From Diplosphaera chodatii (Eukaryota > Chlorophyta > Trebouxiophyceae > Prasiolales > Stichococcaceae): a stretch of 64,000 nucleotides of DNA. Below, piece by piece: positions 49,019 to 59,829 of the stretch; position 1 is the stretch's first letter; each line of letters begins with the position of its first letter. Under the pieces are notes generated by a model, which saw only the letters and a list, made by a program, of their open reading frames with translations, made no database searches and was not told the DNA's origin. Position numbers and translations under genes: made by a program. The DNA is taken from positions 558,001-622,000 of the forward strand of contig JAALGY010000017.1 in assembly GCA_032358165.1 (NCBI GenBank), written 5' to 3'.

Positions 49019-50773
49019 ATGCCGTCCAAGGTCGTGGTGAGTGCCAGCCGTTTCTGTGCTCGATGTAGGCCGGTCAGCGGCGAGCAAAGCCGCCGATGCA
49101 GCAATGCTGGCAACAGCAACAGCAACGGGGTGAACAACGAGCGCCTGCGCAGCGCAAGAGGCTGCCATTCTATAATGGAACGATCTAAGCCGCTGGTGGC
49201 TGGCAGGCACCTGGAGGCGGAGCTGGAATTCAGCTGGCTGCCTTGCAGTGGCAGTGCAGCACAAGCAAATGCTGTCACAGTGGCATTCTGCAGCTCGGAA
49301 CGGCAGCACACGATACTAGAAGGGGCAGGGTGCAAATCAGCATTGCCATCCCAGCAGCATGCACCCCACAGCTTTGGATGCGCCTGCGCACCGAGCGGAC
49401 AGGTCATGTACATCTCACCGCCGGCTTTGGCCGAGCGCAGGCCGCAAGGCACCTCAGAACGTTGGTGGCCGTCTCGGAGGGATCGCACCCCTGAGTTCAA
49501 GAGGGAGCGCAGGGTTTGGGCAGGCATGCCTCTGGACTTGATGGCAGTGTCTCCTCCCCTGCTGCAGGGCGCGTTCAAGCGGCACCAGTACCAGGTGGTG
49601 GGCCGCCACTCGCCGACAGAGTCGGAGCCGGAGCCACCGCTGTTCCGCATGAAGCTGTGGGCCACGAACGAGGTCTCCGCCAAGTCCAAGTTCTGGTGCG
49701 CTGGACCTGGAGACTGGGCCTCTGTTTTCCGGACCATGCTGCCTGCGGTTGTTGCGTCATTGCTCGAACATGTGTGTTGATTCATGATACTGACGAGTCA
49801 ACGCTCAACCTGATGGCATCACTGGTGTGGCATTGCTGAGGAGTGGCAACTGGAGCTAGGTGCTGAGGTGTGCAGCCATCAGGCATTGTATGCGAACAGC
49901 ATTTGCTGGGCACAGGTACTTCCTGCGGAAGCTGCGTAAGGTCAAGAAGGCGAACGGCCAGATCATCGCCATCAACGAGGTGAGGGGCTGTCCTTCGGTG
50001 GGATGCTGCCACTGATTGTTGGGCTCGCCTTTTCTTGCCGCCAAGCAGACACTGAGATCATACTGTGTGGCTCTGGGCTCAAGAGTCGTTGGCTGTGTAT
50101 CCCACCATCCTGACGTACGTGGGTGCTGTGTGACCCACAGATCTTCGAGCGCAAGCCGACGACGGTGAAGAACTTCGGCATCTGGGTGCGGTACATGTCG
50201 CGGACGGGCTTCCACAACATGTACAAAGAGTACCGCGACACGACGCTGAATGGCGCTGTCGAGCAGGTGGGTTGTGTGCAAGCTGCTGTGAATGCGTCGT
50301 GCTCTCATGCCAGAGCAAATGGTACAAGGTGCAGGTTGCTTGCACTGCTGCTTAAGCACCTGCTGTGCGCAACCCGCAGATGTACCAGGAGATGGCGTCA
50401 CGGCACCGCGTGCGCGCCAGCAGCGTCAGCATCATCAAGACCGCCACGGTGCCGGCGGCGCTGTGCAAGCGAGATAACGTGAAGCAGTTCCACGACACCA
50501 AGATCTCCTTCCCGGTCACCCACAAGCTGGCGCGGTGCGCCATCTCACCCTTGCTGAGCATGAACAGAGTTGCATGTGCCCTTCACACGTGTATTGACGG
50601 TACCACCTGCACACCACTATGCGCGGTATCATGCACAGCTGACGAGTGCTTGCCCCTGGTATCTAGACGCTCCATGGTAGGGGTTCATGGTTGGTATTCT
50701 TGTTCGCAGGGCATCCGACCGGAGGTTCAAGTCGGTGTTCAAGGCAGTGCGCCCCAACGTGGCTGTCTACTGA
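49019..50773 (+). CDS. RPL18A: 60S ribosomal protein L18a (eL20)
   Basis: Six exons: 49019-49036, 49568-49695, 49916-49979, 50141-50266, 50380-50534 and 50710-50773 (TGA). The very short first exon (MPSKVV) and long first intron (531 bases) are typical of ribosomal protein genes. The rest reads as eL20: [93 protein letters not shown] and the final [11 protein letters not shown]. Length is about 184 residues. It is a structural protein of the large cytosolic ribosomal subunit. Two Trp or Arg codons are split by introns, and phases are consistent. Confidence 0.95.
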
Positions 50774-51200
50774 GGATGGTGGCGGCTGCTGTGGAAGGGG
50801 CTGGGCTTGGGCTGTGTGGAGTGAGTACCGTCACAGACTCAGCTGATGCTGCTGCTGCATCTGCTTCGGCGCACGAGCGATGCCATCTAGTGCCAGCTGA
50901 CAGCCTGATCAGGGTTTGGACAGCGGCCGGCTGGGGTGCAGCTAGTGCAGCGGCGCTCTGCTTTGGTAGCATGATTCTGGCGTGTGTTGCAGCTTGCTGA
51001 GTCTGCTGTCTATCTGGGCACATAGCCCTACTGGAATGAGGCCTGATCTGAACGCAAAGCACAAACTTGCCAACCGCAGCTGCAGCCCGATCACACTTCA
51101 GCTTCACTCATCTCTAGTATACCAGCCCCTCGCCAAGGCAGTTCACGCATTTGTTCTGCGTGCTGCCTCCACATGTAGGGCACAGGCATGGCCTCGGCAC
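50774..51200. other. Spacer downstream of eL20
   Basis: About 430 bases with no recognised exon. It should contain the eL20 3' untranslated region. Confidence 0.4.
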
Positions 51201-51684
51201 CTGGGGCTTGTCCTTGAACGGTGACCAGTCCACAATCTTATTGCCTGCGCAGAATGAACAAGAGTGGTGTCTTCAGCCAATGGGACGTCGACAAACACCT
51301 GCACATCAGTGTACTGACGAATGTCGTGCTGGACACCAGAACGCTACCCTGTCCGCACCTCGACAGACGCTGCACAAGACCAGACCGCCCCCATCGCACT
51401 GTGTGCAGTCTACCGCATGTTTCATCTGCGGAAACCGTTGCAAGAAAATGTCATAAGATATCCTGCTAGTGTTGCTTTGTACCGATCAGGATCATGCACG
51501 GGCGTAGTCCTGATCGCACAGCACATGTCCAAAATGGAGGACATCATGGTGTGCGCACCCGCTGCCGCTTGCCGATGGTGCGGCCCACAACGAGGCAGGT
51601 GTTGCTTAGCACCAGCGTGCCGACACCCAGCGCAAGAAGTGCACCGCCAGCGGAGCCGACGCCCTGCGCTATGGCCCTGTTCAT
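51201..51684 (-). CDS. Small unrecognised gene, hydrophobic N-terminus (partial model)
   Basis: Exon 51559-51684 starts at an ATG and ends at CGG|GTGCGC. It encodes MNRAIAQGVGSAGG followed by a hydrophobic stretch (ALLALGVGTLVLSNTCLVVG) and a basic end (RTIGKRQR), which suggests a membrane anchor or a small mitochondrial inner-membrane protein. A second exon candidate, 51201-51244, reads NKIVDWSPFKDKPQ but needs another exon between to keep phase. The general look resembles short respiratory or prohibitin-type N-termini, but no family match is convincing. The 3' end is unknown. Confidence 0.35.
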
Positions 51685-52310
51685 GCCGCCGCCGCCGCAG
51701 GCGCCACTGCAAGTTTGCAGTCAGCTGCCCATGCCCTTGTTGTAATTGCTGATCTAACGAAGCGGGTAGCCCAACTGCAATAACTACTGCGGGATGCCTA
51801 GGGTGAAGTGTCCAGACGACATGCCGTTCATCATGGGAGTGGGTGTGCACAGCCCAAAGCCTCCAAATGCTGACCTTGTTGTTCTGGTGTCAGGCAAGTT
51901 GGCACTCCGCTAGTGTGTCGTGTTTATCGTTCTGACAGTTGTGCAGGAGACGGATGTGTGCATTGACCGATTAGGTGTTGAGATCATAAATATTGGTTTG
52001 CCACACCCCCACCCTTGAGCAGAACGTGCATGATTGCTGAAGAGCGCCACCACATATGTACCAGATACACAGTTCGCGTCGCCGAGCCAACTCAGAAGCC
52101 CTACCTGCTCATGTGATGACCCTCCAATTAACTGCTGAGTGAGCCGCGATTGGTGCAGTGGCGCCACAGCATGCACAAGCAAACTTCGTGCTGGATCTTT
52201 GCGATGCAGGCCGCCAACTCGACGCCTTGATTGTCACTGCCTGAAGGACTACATTGCTGTCTGCACCCACAAGAGCATGTGCTCAGTCCGCTCCTTCCCC
52301 GGCCGCTCCT
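51685..52310. other. Spacer, nothing recognised
   Basis: About 630 bases between the small hydrophobic gene and the SDR gene stop codon. No conserved exon on either strand. Confidence 0.4.
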
Positions 52311-54184
52311 TCATGCGGACTGGAGGCCGCTCAGCGCCTGCCGCCAATCGTCTGGCGGGCTGCCTGGCCCATCGCTGGCCACCTGCGCAGGCTCGACTTT
52401 CTGAGTACACATCAAGAAACACCAGTGTTCGACGTGCTGTGAATATCCTGTCGATCCTGTTGAACTGTGCTGCGCAAGTCTGATAGTGGTAGCACCTCCG
52501 TCTTCCTGTGGTGCGGCACTCACCACCTTTGCATGATACGCACCGTGAATGCAAGGCTGTCTGAAGGCGGGCAGTCGAGCGCGCCCGCAAGCACTCGCGC
52601 CAGGTCCTCCCGGCTGCAAGTCAGCAGGTGGTGCATGGTCTCGCTTGTATGACCTTGTCAGTCCAATATAATCCCTGTACTCGAGTTCCGGCACGACTGC
52701 CGACAGGCGGACACTTGCAGACTGCATGCAGGTGAAGCTGTATGAGGACAGCTGGTACCTGAGGCTGCCGCTGCTGCCGCCATTGCTGCTGCCGGAGGTG
52801 CCAAAGCGCAGCTGCGAGTCTCCGCCGGGCGTGTCCACCAGCTTGCCTGCGCATTCAGAAGGGTCCTTGGTGAAAGTACACATCATGCAATGCAACTGCT
52901 GCTGAGCAGCAGTTGCAGTGTCTGTGCATCAGGCACGTGTAGTGGGCACGGCAGCAACAGCCTGCAGGACGTAGGCGGGCACCTGTGCGCACAATCGTGT
53001 GCGGGATGCCGGAGGCTGCCACCTCAGCTTCCCGCTGGGCATCCGACAGCGCCGCATCTGGGCCCAAAAACGCAAAGGCGCCCTGCTGCCCACCTGCGTT
53101 GAAGACTGCCACTTCAACGGTGCTGCTGTAATTTTCATGGCTAGATGTGCGGTAGATCAACCCACATGCTTGCTGCTGGACCTGTGGACCGTTATCAGCA
53201 TTGCCACAGGCTTGACACCGCCGCATGTCTCTGTGCAAGCTTCACCTGCCAAAGACGGCAGCACAATGTGCTCCACCCCCGCTGCTGCGGCCAATTGTAA
53301 CAGATGCGGTCCCAGCTTGCCTGTCACAACAACTGCCCGTGCCCCCTTGATCGATTCTGTTACTGCTGCCTGCAGGGTCATACTTTGCCTTGTAACACTC
53401 GAACACCCTGGTTTACTGAAACAGCAGACGGGGGCATTGTGGGATCTGGCCAGACGGCCTACCCCGCCTACTACCTGATTGCCCACATCCCCACTGATGG
53501 GCGTCACATAGGCGCCATAGCCCGTGACGGCCTGCTGCGCGTCGCGGACCAGCACCCGGATCTTGGCCCTGCGCAGCACCAACACGCTCCTCAGGGTGGC
53601 AAGTGCCATGCAGCGGGCGACCTCTTGCTCAGGAGGTCGCCCGCTGCATGTGCCTCCGTCTTGACATTGCCACACGCTGCGTGCTACCATGCCTTACCCG
53701 GCCAAGATGAGCTGCAGAACAACGGCGTCGCCCGTCGGCGAGTCTGCGTCGGTGACGAGGATGGAATCGCGCGGCGCGTCCGGGTCCACCTGCGGGGCGG
53801 GGTCGCTGCTGCGCTGCATGCCGCCGCCGTCTGTGGGCCGCTCGCCCTGACCATACCACTTCCGCAGCTTTGGCCCGCCTGTGCAAGCATGCATGCGTCG
53901 TCACTGCGGCCTGCTACCTAGCTAAAGTCGCCATCAGCAGACTGGTGAAACCGGACGCAGGCACCAAGCACGTGGTGACGCTGCCAGAAGCTGCAGTTGG
54001 ATCAAATGGGTTCTGGTCGTGGGGTACCTTCGATGTAGTCCAGCAGCCTGTCTCCCAACCCGGCAACGGTGGTCGAACGCCGGCAATGAGAGGTGCGGCG
54101 GATCTGGGCGGCATGCGGCGCGACTAGACAGTGTGGCTGAGCGACGTTCACCCTACCCAGTCTCATTGCAGGCCTCTGAAGCAT
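52311..54184 (-). CDS. Atypical SDR / NAD(P)-binding NmrA-like protein, probably plastid
   Basis: Exons: 54028-54184 (ATG MLQRPAMRLG), 53698-53878, 53475-53568, 53246-53369, 52983-53125, about 52730-52846, 52544-52613 and 52311-52382 (TGA). The N-terminus is basic and lacks acidic residues, as a leader would. The segment LLDYIEGGPKLRKWYGQGE joins exons 1 and 2. The Rossmann fold follows: SILVTDADSPTGDAVVLQLI, AKIRVLVRDAQQAVTGY, GARAVVVTGKLGPHLLQLAA, GVEHIVLPSLA, SGIPHTIVRTG, REDLARVLAGAL and the closing DDWRQALSGLQSA. The dinucleotide-binding loop is DADSPTG rather than the usual GxxGxxG, so binding may be altered. Green-lineage plastids contain several such SDRs acting as assembly or RNA-binding factors; which one this is cannot be told. 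The donor near 52730 is unclear. Confidence 0.82.
53607..53650. repeat. Perfect 18-bp inverted repeat with 8-nt loop in an SDR intron
   Basis: Arm catgcagcgggcgacctc (53607-53624), loop ttgctcag, then the exact reverse complement (53633-53650). It lies in the intron between SDR exons 2 and 3, so the nascent RNA would form a stable GC-rich hairpin. It could be a structured RNA element, a miniature inverted repeat, or an assembly artefact of the fold-back type. Confidence 0.85.
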
Positions 54185-54963
54185 GCCAAGACAACAGCGA
54201 CGACGCACAACCTGCTGGACTGCTCCGATCCAAAGCGTTACAGTGTTTGCATGGGACGTATGCCTGGACAGCTCAATTCAGACCGATTTGTGCAGCGTCG
54301 TGCTGACTTTATCGCGGTATCAGAGGCGTTGCACCAAGTCTCTGGGGCGTGCGGGTGTATTTGGATTTGTGCAGAAGGGCAGATCAGCAGATGTATGTTG
54401 TCGAGCTAGCTGGATTGAACCGTGCCAGGCATGGAGACAACCTTTCAGCCTGACGTCAGCATCATGGCTACGACCCAAGTGGCAAACAACGCTATCGCTG
54501 TATTGCAGAGTGAAGCAGCACATTCTGTGTGCTGCCGTCGATCATCGTTGTCAGCAGGTCGTTTCGTGGTACCTTGCAAGGTGGGCCCTTCTCAGAGCAG
54601 CGGCTTCAGTACAGTAAGCACAGGCGCGTCTTGTGTACGGCACCTACCTTGGTGCGCAGGTAGCAAAACACTGCATCTTGCTGGTAACGCATGGATGTAT
54701 AATGACCCAGCAGTGGCTCAGCTCACCTGATACGCGTCCCACTCCCAATACCACTTGTGGGGATTATGCTCTGCAGGCAGGGAGGCGGGCAGGCGGGCGA
54801 CGCAACATTCGCTGTGGCCGCGTTTGCATACTGCAGAGGCCATAAGCTGCAGTTGAAACAGGCGCTGGGGCTGTGGCAGCCACCAGCAGCAGCGGTACAG
54901 CCCTCAGCTCTGGCGCGGTGCGGCTTACTGCAGACACTCGCTAGCGCCGCAGCCTAGGCAGCC
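54185..54963. other. Divergent promoter region
   Basis: 779 bases between the SDR start (-) and the next gene (+). No supported exon. It could include an upstream leader exon of the SDR gene. Confidence 0.4.
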
Positions 54964-55590
54964 ATGTCGTCGTTCTTCGCGTCGGCTCTGGGCCAGTGGG
55001 GCATCAACAGACAGGTGCATTCGTGGCGTGGGCACGCTGGTGACTGCCTGCAGTCCTTGACGTCGCCAGCCTGTGCGCACTTGACCTCCAGCTTACTGCG
55101 TCGAGAGTGCAAGTGCTGTGGAGTTACTACCTGCTTCCTGTACACGAGCTTTGTTGCGTCCGCCCTACAGATGAACAGCTTCAAGAAGGAGGTGGACGGC
55201 ATGTTTGGCGGCAATGAGAAGGAGCAGGTGTACCTGGACGACACCCCCGACGTGCAGTACAGCAAGGTGCTCAGCAGCATAGCCTCTCCGCGTTCGCCGG
55301 GCCACCTAGCTGCTGTGTCTACACCAGCGTGCAGGATCATGTAGGGCCACGCATCTTGAGCGTGACCATCTGGGCCTGCTGGTGTGTCGTCACCTTGCGG
55401 CCAGATGTCATCGATGCCTGCTGATGCACCGGTGGTGGTGCAACAGGAGGAGCACCAGAGCTTCACGGCCAAGCGTGCGGAGGCAGCCAAGCAGCGCGCC
55501 CACGACAACTGCAAATCAGATGCTGTGAGGCAGGCGATGGAGCGGCGCGCTGCCAAGCAGGCAGCAGCTGCTGCCAAGAGCCGCAAGTGA
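54964..55590 (+). CDS. Small charged protein, unrecognised
   Basis: Three exons, phase 0: 54964-55014 (MSSFFASALGQWGINRQ), 55171-55266 (MNSFKKEVDGMFGGNEKEQV then YLDDTPDVQYSK) and about 55447-55590 (EEHQSFTAKRAEAAKQRAHD to AAAAKSRK, TGA), giving about 96 residues. The C-terminal third is Ala/Lys/Arg/Glu-rich and predicted helical or coiled-coil. The N-terminal part is weakly amphipathic. I do not recognise the family. It is transcribed divergently from the SDR gene. The exact start of exon 3 could be further upstream. Confidence 0.55.
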
Positions 55591-55893
55591 CGCTGTGGCC
55601 ATAGCAGGATAACGGCATGCGAGCGGAGTGGAATGGCTGGCAGATAGGGGTGACATCGGCAAACGAGTGGCCCGTTGCGCGACAGCATGGCACAGGCATG
55701 AATCCAAGTTGGTAAGACTGTTTAGACTGTAACTACTTTGTCATCTTGTGCTATCACTATCGCCTATGAACAGCAGGCGATCAGCAGCTCTTCATCAGCT
55801 ACCATGCGACGCTGCATAGTCGGCAGGATGACTAGGTTCACACCAACAACCTGATACTTTCCTGATGATCATGACCATACAGTTATTCCACAG

Positions 55894-56898
55894 GCTAGCC
55901 CCTCTGCGCTGCCCTTTGCTGTTGCTACTGCAGCAGAGTCGGACCTGCTGGACCCAGCTGCCAAGCGCCCGGAACGCATTGAAGGTGGTGTCAGTAGCAA
56001 ACCGACCGGTGTTCCGATCTGCCAGCCTGCCCCAGCTCGGTACCTGACCGCGGTGCACTGTGGCTGTTATGACTTCTTGCTGCTGCCATTGCTGATGCTG
56101 CGCTTCGGGCGGGCCCCGCTTCGCTGTGCTGCCGCCCGCCGTGCAATTGCTTCCTGCAGTTTCGGAGTGCAGTATGGTCATACAGTAAAACCCCCACTGT
56201 GCCGGAAGCATTGCGCGTCATGCATGAGGGTTGTGAGGTTGGAGGAGGGTCTGCTAACTTGCACGGCCGGCGACTTGGTGTTCTGCCGTGCCGACTGTGA
56301 GCGCGCCATGCTCTTCTGTCGCCACTTGCTGTCCTGCACGGGTAGGTGGCGACGCCCTCATCATCACTTGACAGCCTTGCAAGTAGTACGGCGCAGCTCA
56401 GCTATGAACATCACTGATATCCTCATGAAAGCAGTTGCGCGTTTTGCTGACTGTACTGAAGACACGCAGCATCAGGCTTACCCCTTGATACTGGACGTCA
56501 TTTCGCGGGTCGAACTCTGGAGGCAGGTCCGGATCGGGCTTGACGCTGCGGTCGCGTTATCAGGACTATCTGACATTGTGACAACAGCTTGGCAAAGACG
56601 TCATGTGCGCACGGTAGTTGTTATGTTGCCACGAGGGGCACACTACCATCCAGAGCATGTGCATGTCACCTCTTCACCATCTCCTTTCCGAAGCAGTAGC
56701 AGCTGCACCAAGGAGCACGGAGCATTTTCAGCTCGGCTTAATCCCTTGATCAGTGGCATGCTGGCATATAACGGAGTTTGCATGCACCTGAAGCATGCCG
56801 CCAGGCAGCACGCCATGCTGCCTCAAAACTGCAGATCCTTGGTGACGCAGCGTGTGACCGATCGAGGTGCCGATTGTGACCGCGTTGCTGCAGCGTAG
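55894..56898 (+). CDS. Possible Cys-rich (MYND-like) protein, uncertain model
   Basis: An open frame follows a good acceptor (ttattccacag) at 55893 and runs to a TAG ending at 56898. Early residues read ASPSALPFAVATAAESDLLD. Further on, a Cys cluster CASCMRVVRLEEGLLTC then LVFCRADC and CRHLLSC resembles a MYND zinc finger (CxxC ... C ... FCxxxC ... HxxxC), although one Cys of the second CxxC pair is missing. The second half of the frame has no known feature and may be intron or 3' sequence. The 5' end is not identified. This could also be a chance frame in GC-rich DNA. Confidence 0.3.
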   Translation, partial: ASPSALPFAVATAAESDLLDPAAKRPERIEGGVSSKPTGVPICQPAPARYLTAVHCGCYDFLLLPLLMLRFGRAPLRCAAARRAIASCSFGVQYGHTVKPPLCRKHCASCMRVVRLEEGLLTCTAGDLVFCRADCERAMLFCRHLLSCTGRWRRPHHHLTALQVVRRSSAMNITDILMKAVARFADCTEDTQHQAYPLILDVISRVELWRQVRIGLDAAVALSGLSDIVTTAWQRRHVRTVVVMLPRGAHYHPEHVHVTSSPSPFRSSSSCTKEHGAFSARLNPLISGMLAYNGVCMHLKHAARQHAMLPQNCRSLVTQRVTDRGADCDRVAAA

Positions 56899-58438
56899 CC
56901 GCGTGACTAGGGTCTTTAACAAGATCGCGGGTGATCGTTGGCTGCACACCCCTGTTGCCTGCAGTCAGCACAGCAACGCCTGGAACGCCACGGACCATCA
57001 TCATGGCGTTTGCGTTGCGGATGAGCTACTTGAAGTGAGGTCCGGATCCGGAACATGCACACCTGCAGTCCAAGGCAGGCGGACGTCTGTATGCGCTCCC
57101 TCGGTATGCACTGCAGTTCGGCTGCGCTTAGCCTTCGCGATGTGCGACTATCGCAATAACGCCAAGCAGCTTGCCATTTGAACACTCTGCGAAACAAATC
57201 ATGTACAGCAATAATGCTACAATGACGGCTTGAGAGACCAAGTGCTAGCTCGGCGTCATGCCTCGCTATCGTTGCGTAATCGCTCCACCGGGCGCAAGTT
57301 AGGGTTTTGGGGCGCATCTTGAAACCGGCCCCTCCAAGTGTGCATCACTTTGTGCATGGTGCATGTCATCAGACCAACAACAGTTACAGGGTGTCGTTGA
57401 CGAACACAACTGTGCTGCACCACGGCAGACAAGGTTTCCGCATACCGTAGCCAATGACGTGGCGCATGTCAACGAACTGCAAGCAGTTGCCTTTGGCGTC
57501 AGGGCACCCAGGGTCCAGGAATCATCGTGTATGCAGTGCTGCAACCCTTCACGCTGCCAAAACGACCACAAAAGAGGATCCTGAGCCGTGTGGTGCCATG
57601 CCATCGCGCAGGAGCATCACCAGCCGGTGCATCAAGTGTGTCAAGATGTGTTGCCACAAAATCGGCCGTGTGCCGCCATTGCTCTGCTGCATGTCGGTGC
57701 AGCCTCAGAAACCAAATGCCTTTGCCCCCCAGCGACGACATGGAACACTGTGTGACCCTTGAATCTGGCTCAAATGAGATTAGAAAGCCGTCATTAGTGT
57801 TAGACTCCCTCGCTCTGTGACTCTCGCTGCATCACTCTGCTCTGCACTCTCAGGTCGTAGCCGTCCTTGCCGCAGCTGCCGACCGATTGCTCCGTAAACG
57901 CCTTCTGCTGCGCTGAGCAAAATCTTGCGCCAGTGGTGTGGACTGCCCCCACAGCTTCCCTGCTATGCAGCAGGTAGCCGCTAGGCACAGGTTCACCGCC
58001 TGTGGACGCCTCGCTGCACTCCTGAGGATGATATGAAGGCTGGACCGCACGTGTGCCGCCTGTGGCTGCGCTGCTTCCGCCTGCCGTGCAGTCTCACAGC
58101 ACACCGGGGCTGCAGTCATATTCGTGCTGTCTCTTCGTCTCGCTGTCGCTCCTCCGCTCACAATGTTGCTCGGTTGCTGCGGTGCCAGCCGCCGGCAACT
58201 GCATCCAATGCATGTGCCGCCCATCCGCTGCCAGCCTCTGCCGGCAGCAAGATCGAGGCACATTGCGGGTGTTACATATCTGACTAGTCTCCTGTCGCGT
58301 CCTCGCACCCCTCGAACACCTCTCACACTGCTGCCGCCACCGCTGCCATGTCTGCTGCCTGCCACTGCGCTTGGTTGTCTGCACAGCTCTAGTAGATTTG
58401 CCACTGGGAGCGGCGCCGAGCATTTGGCCCAGCAGCTG
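56899..58438. other. Long stretch without a supported gene
   Basis: 1.5 kb. Long frames on both strands at 57.5-58.4 kb have biased composition and no family signal. It presumably includes the 3' untranslated region of the minus-strand gene that ends at 58439. A telomere-like string lies at 57299-57312. Confidence 0.4.
57299..57312 (+). repeat. Telomere-like motif
   Basis: ttagggttttgggg, similar to green-lineage telomere units (TTTAGGG, TTTTAGGG). A single short occurrence in intergenic DNA. Confidence 0.35.
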
Positions 58439-59829
58439 TCATGGCGCAACGGCGGCAGTGCTGGACGCCAGCTGCGGGCGCAGGTGGTCGACCAGCGCAG
58501 CGTAGGGCGCAGAGTGGGAGATGGCGTCGATCGCCGGATCCAGCGCGGGCTGCACAGTGCGCCACACAGCGGTGTCCTGCACCCTGCTCAGCTGCTCAGC
58601 GCCCAGATCCACCGCCTTGTTGTAGGAGGGAGCGGTGACAAGGGCATCGTGGGCCTCCAGGTACTTGTTCCACGCATAGTCGATGGAGGGCTGCACGGTC
58701 TGCAGCGCGCGCGACACCACTGGCATCTCTGCCAACCCCGCCCATGCATCACCCACCTTGAGCATGAGGGCCTTGACCTCGCCCTCCAGGTAGGGCGGCA
58801 GCGCCTTGACGCTGCCCACGGTGGCGACCACCTTGTCCGCCGCCAGCGACGCCGCTCCCCCCATGCCCTTCTCCCTAAGGAGGCCCAGGGCGCTCTCAAT
58901 GCGGTGAAGGTACGCATCCTTGGCGGCAGCCGCTGCAGCAAGACCCTTCTCGCTGTGCTCCACCGCATGCTGCAATGCGATGGCATTGCTGGTGTACAGC
59001 CCGCTGGCGGCATTGATCATGCCGTCCACCCTGGCGTCCAACCCCTTCAGCACCTTGCCACTTTGGTCCTGCACTGCGTGAAAGACTGGCCGGCTGAGGC
59101 TGGTGACGGTCGATTCGAGTGAGCCAGCGACTCCCGCCAGTGGCGACGGCACCAGAAGTGAGCGCCCCGTGCTATACACTGACGCCGCCAAGCCCAGGCC
59201 CCAGTTGAGGTAGTAGTCGGCATACACCAGCACAAAGCCCAGGCGCTTCAGCTCATGCTCGGACGTCGCCGCCAGCTGCCAGGACCCCGCGGGGCTGATG
59301 CCAGCCTCTGCCAGGCGGGAGCCACCGGGCCCGAGCCTCGGCGAGGCGCCAGGGGATGCGGTGCCGCCGGAGCTGCTGCTGCTGTGGCGGCCGCTGCCGC
59401 CGTTGCTGGGGCCGCTGGTCGTGGGGCCCAGCGGCGTGCGGATGATGCGCGCGATGATCCGCTCGATGCCGCTGGCGGCCCGGTGCGCCAGGGAGCCGCT
59501 GCCCACGCTGCCGCGGGCTGTGGGCTTCGTGACGCCATTCGGGCCCTTCACGCTGGCGAACAGACGCCGCAGGTCGCTGGCCGAGTATGGCCTGCGCAAA
59601 CGGATGGACCACGAAGGTCGTCTGAAACTGCCTCGGTCAGACGATATTCAGGCAGATACAGGTTTGGCCCGACTTGGGCAGTCACACTGCATGTGCCGTG
59701 GCAAGTCACTCACGTGCGCTGCAGGGGCTGGTTGCGCGGCTGCACCGCCTTTGCAGGGTACGGATAGGCGCTGGATCCATGAATGGCCACAGTGTGGTTG
59801 CGCTTGCTCGTGCGCCTGGTTTTGCCCAT
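58439..59829 (-). CDS. Two-exon protein, possibly lipid-droplet / REF-SRPP-like
   Basis: Exon 1 59714-59829 (MGKTRRTSKRNHTVAIHGSS ... QPLQR) joins exon 2 58439-59591 (PYSASDLRRLFASVKGPNGV ...) through a GTGAGT donor and gcgcag acceptor with matching phase, giving 422 residues. A Ser/Gly/Pro-rich linker precedes a core beginning HELKRLGFVLVYADYYLNWG, then AGVAGSLESTVTSLSRPVFH, KVLKGLDARVDGMINAASGL, and long Ala-rich amphipathic helices. This order (short hydrophobic helix, VEGTV-like turn, VxxKxLDxxVD) is reminiscent of the rubber elongation factor / stress-related protein family and algal lipid-droplet coat proteins. That likeness is from memory and weak. There is no signal peptide. The large intron-free second exon is unusual for the window. 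Confidence 0.6.

Noticed and set aside
51559..51684. Prohibitin N-terminus
   Set aside because: A hydrophobic anchor is present, but the conserved GGHRAV(I/V)F segment does not follow.
57850..58449. Minus-strand frame of about 200 codons next to the two-exon gene
   Set aside because: Arg/Ala-rich, no domain, and just downstream of the real stop codon; best read as 3' untranslated sequence.
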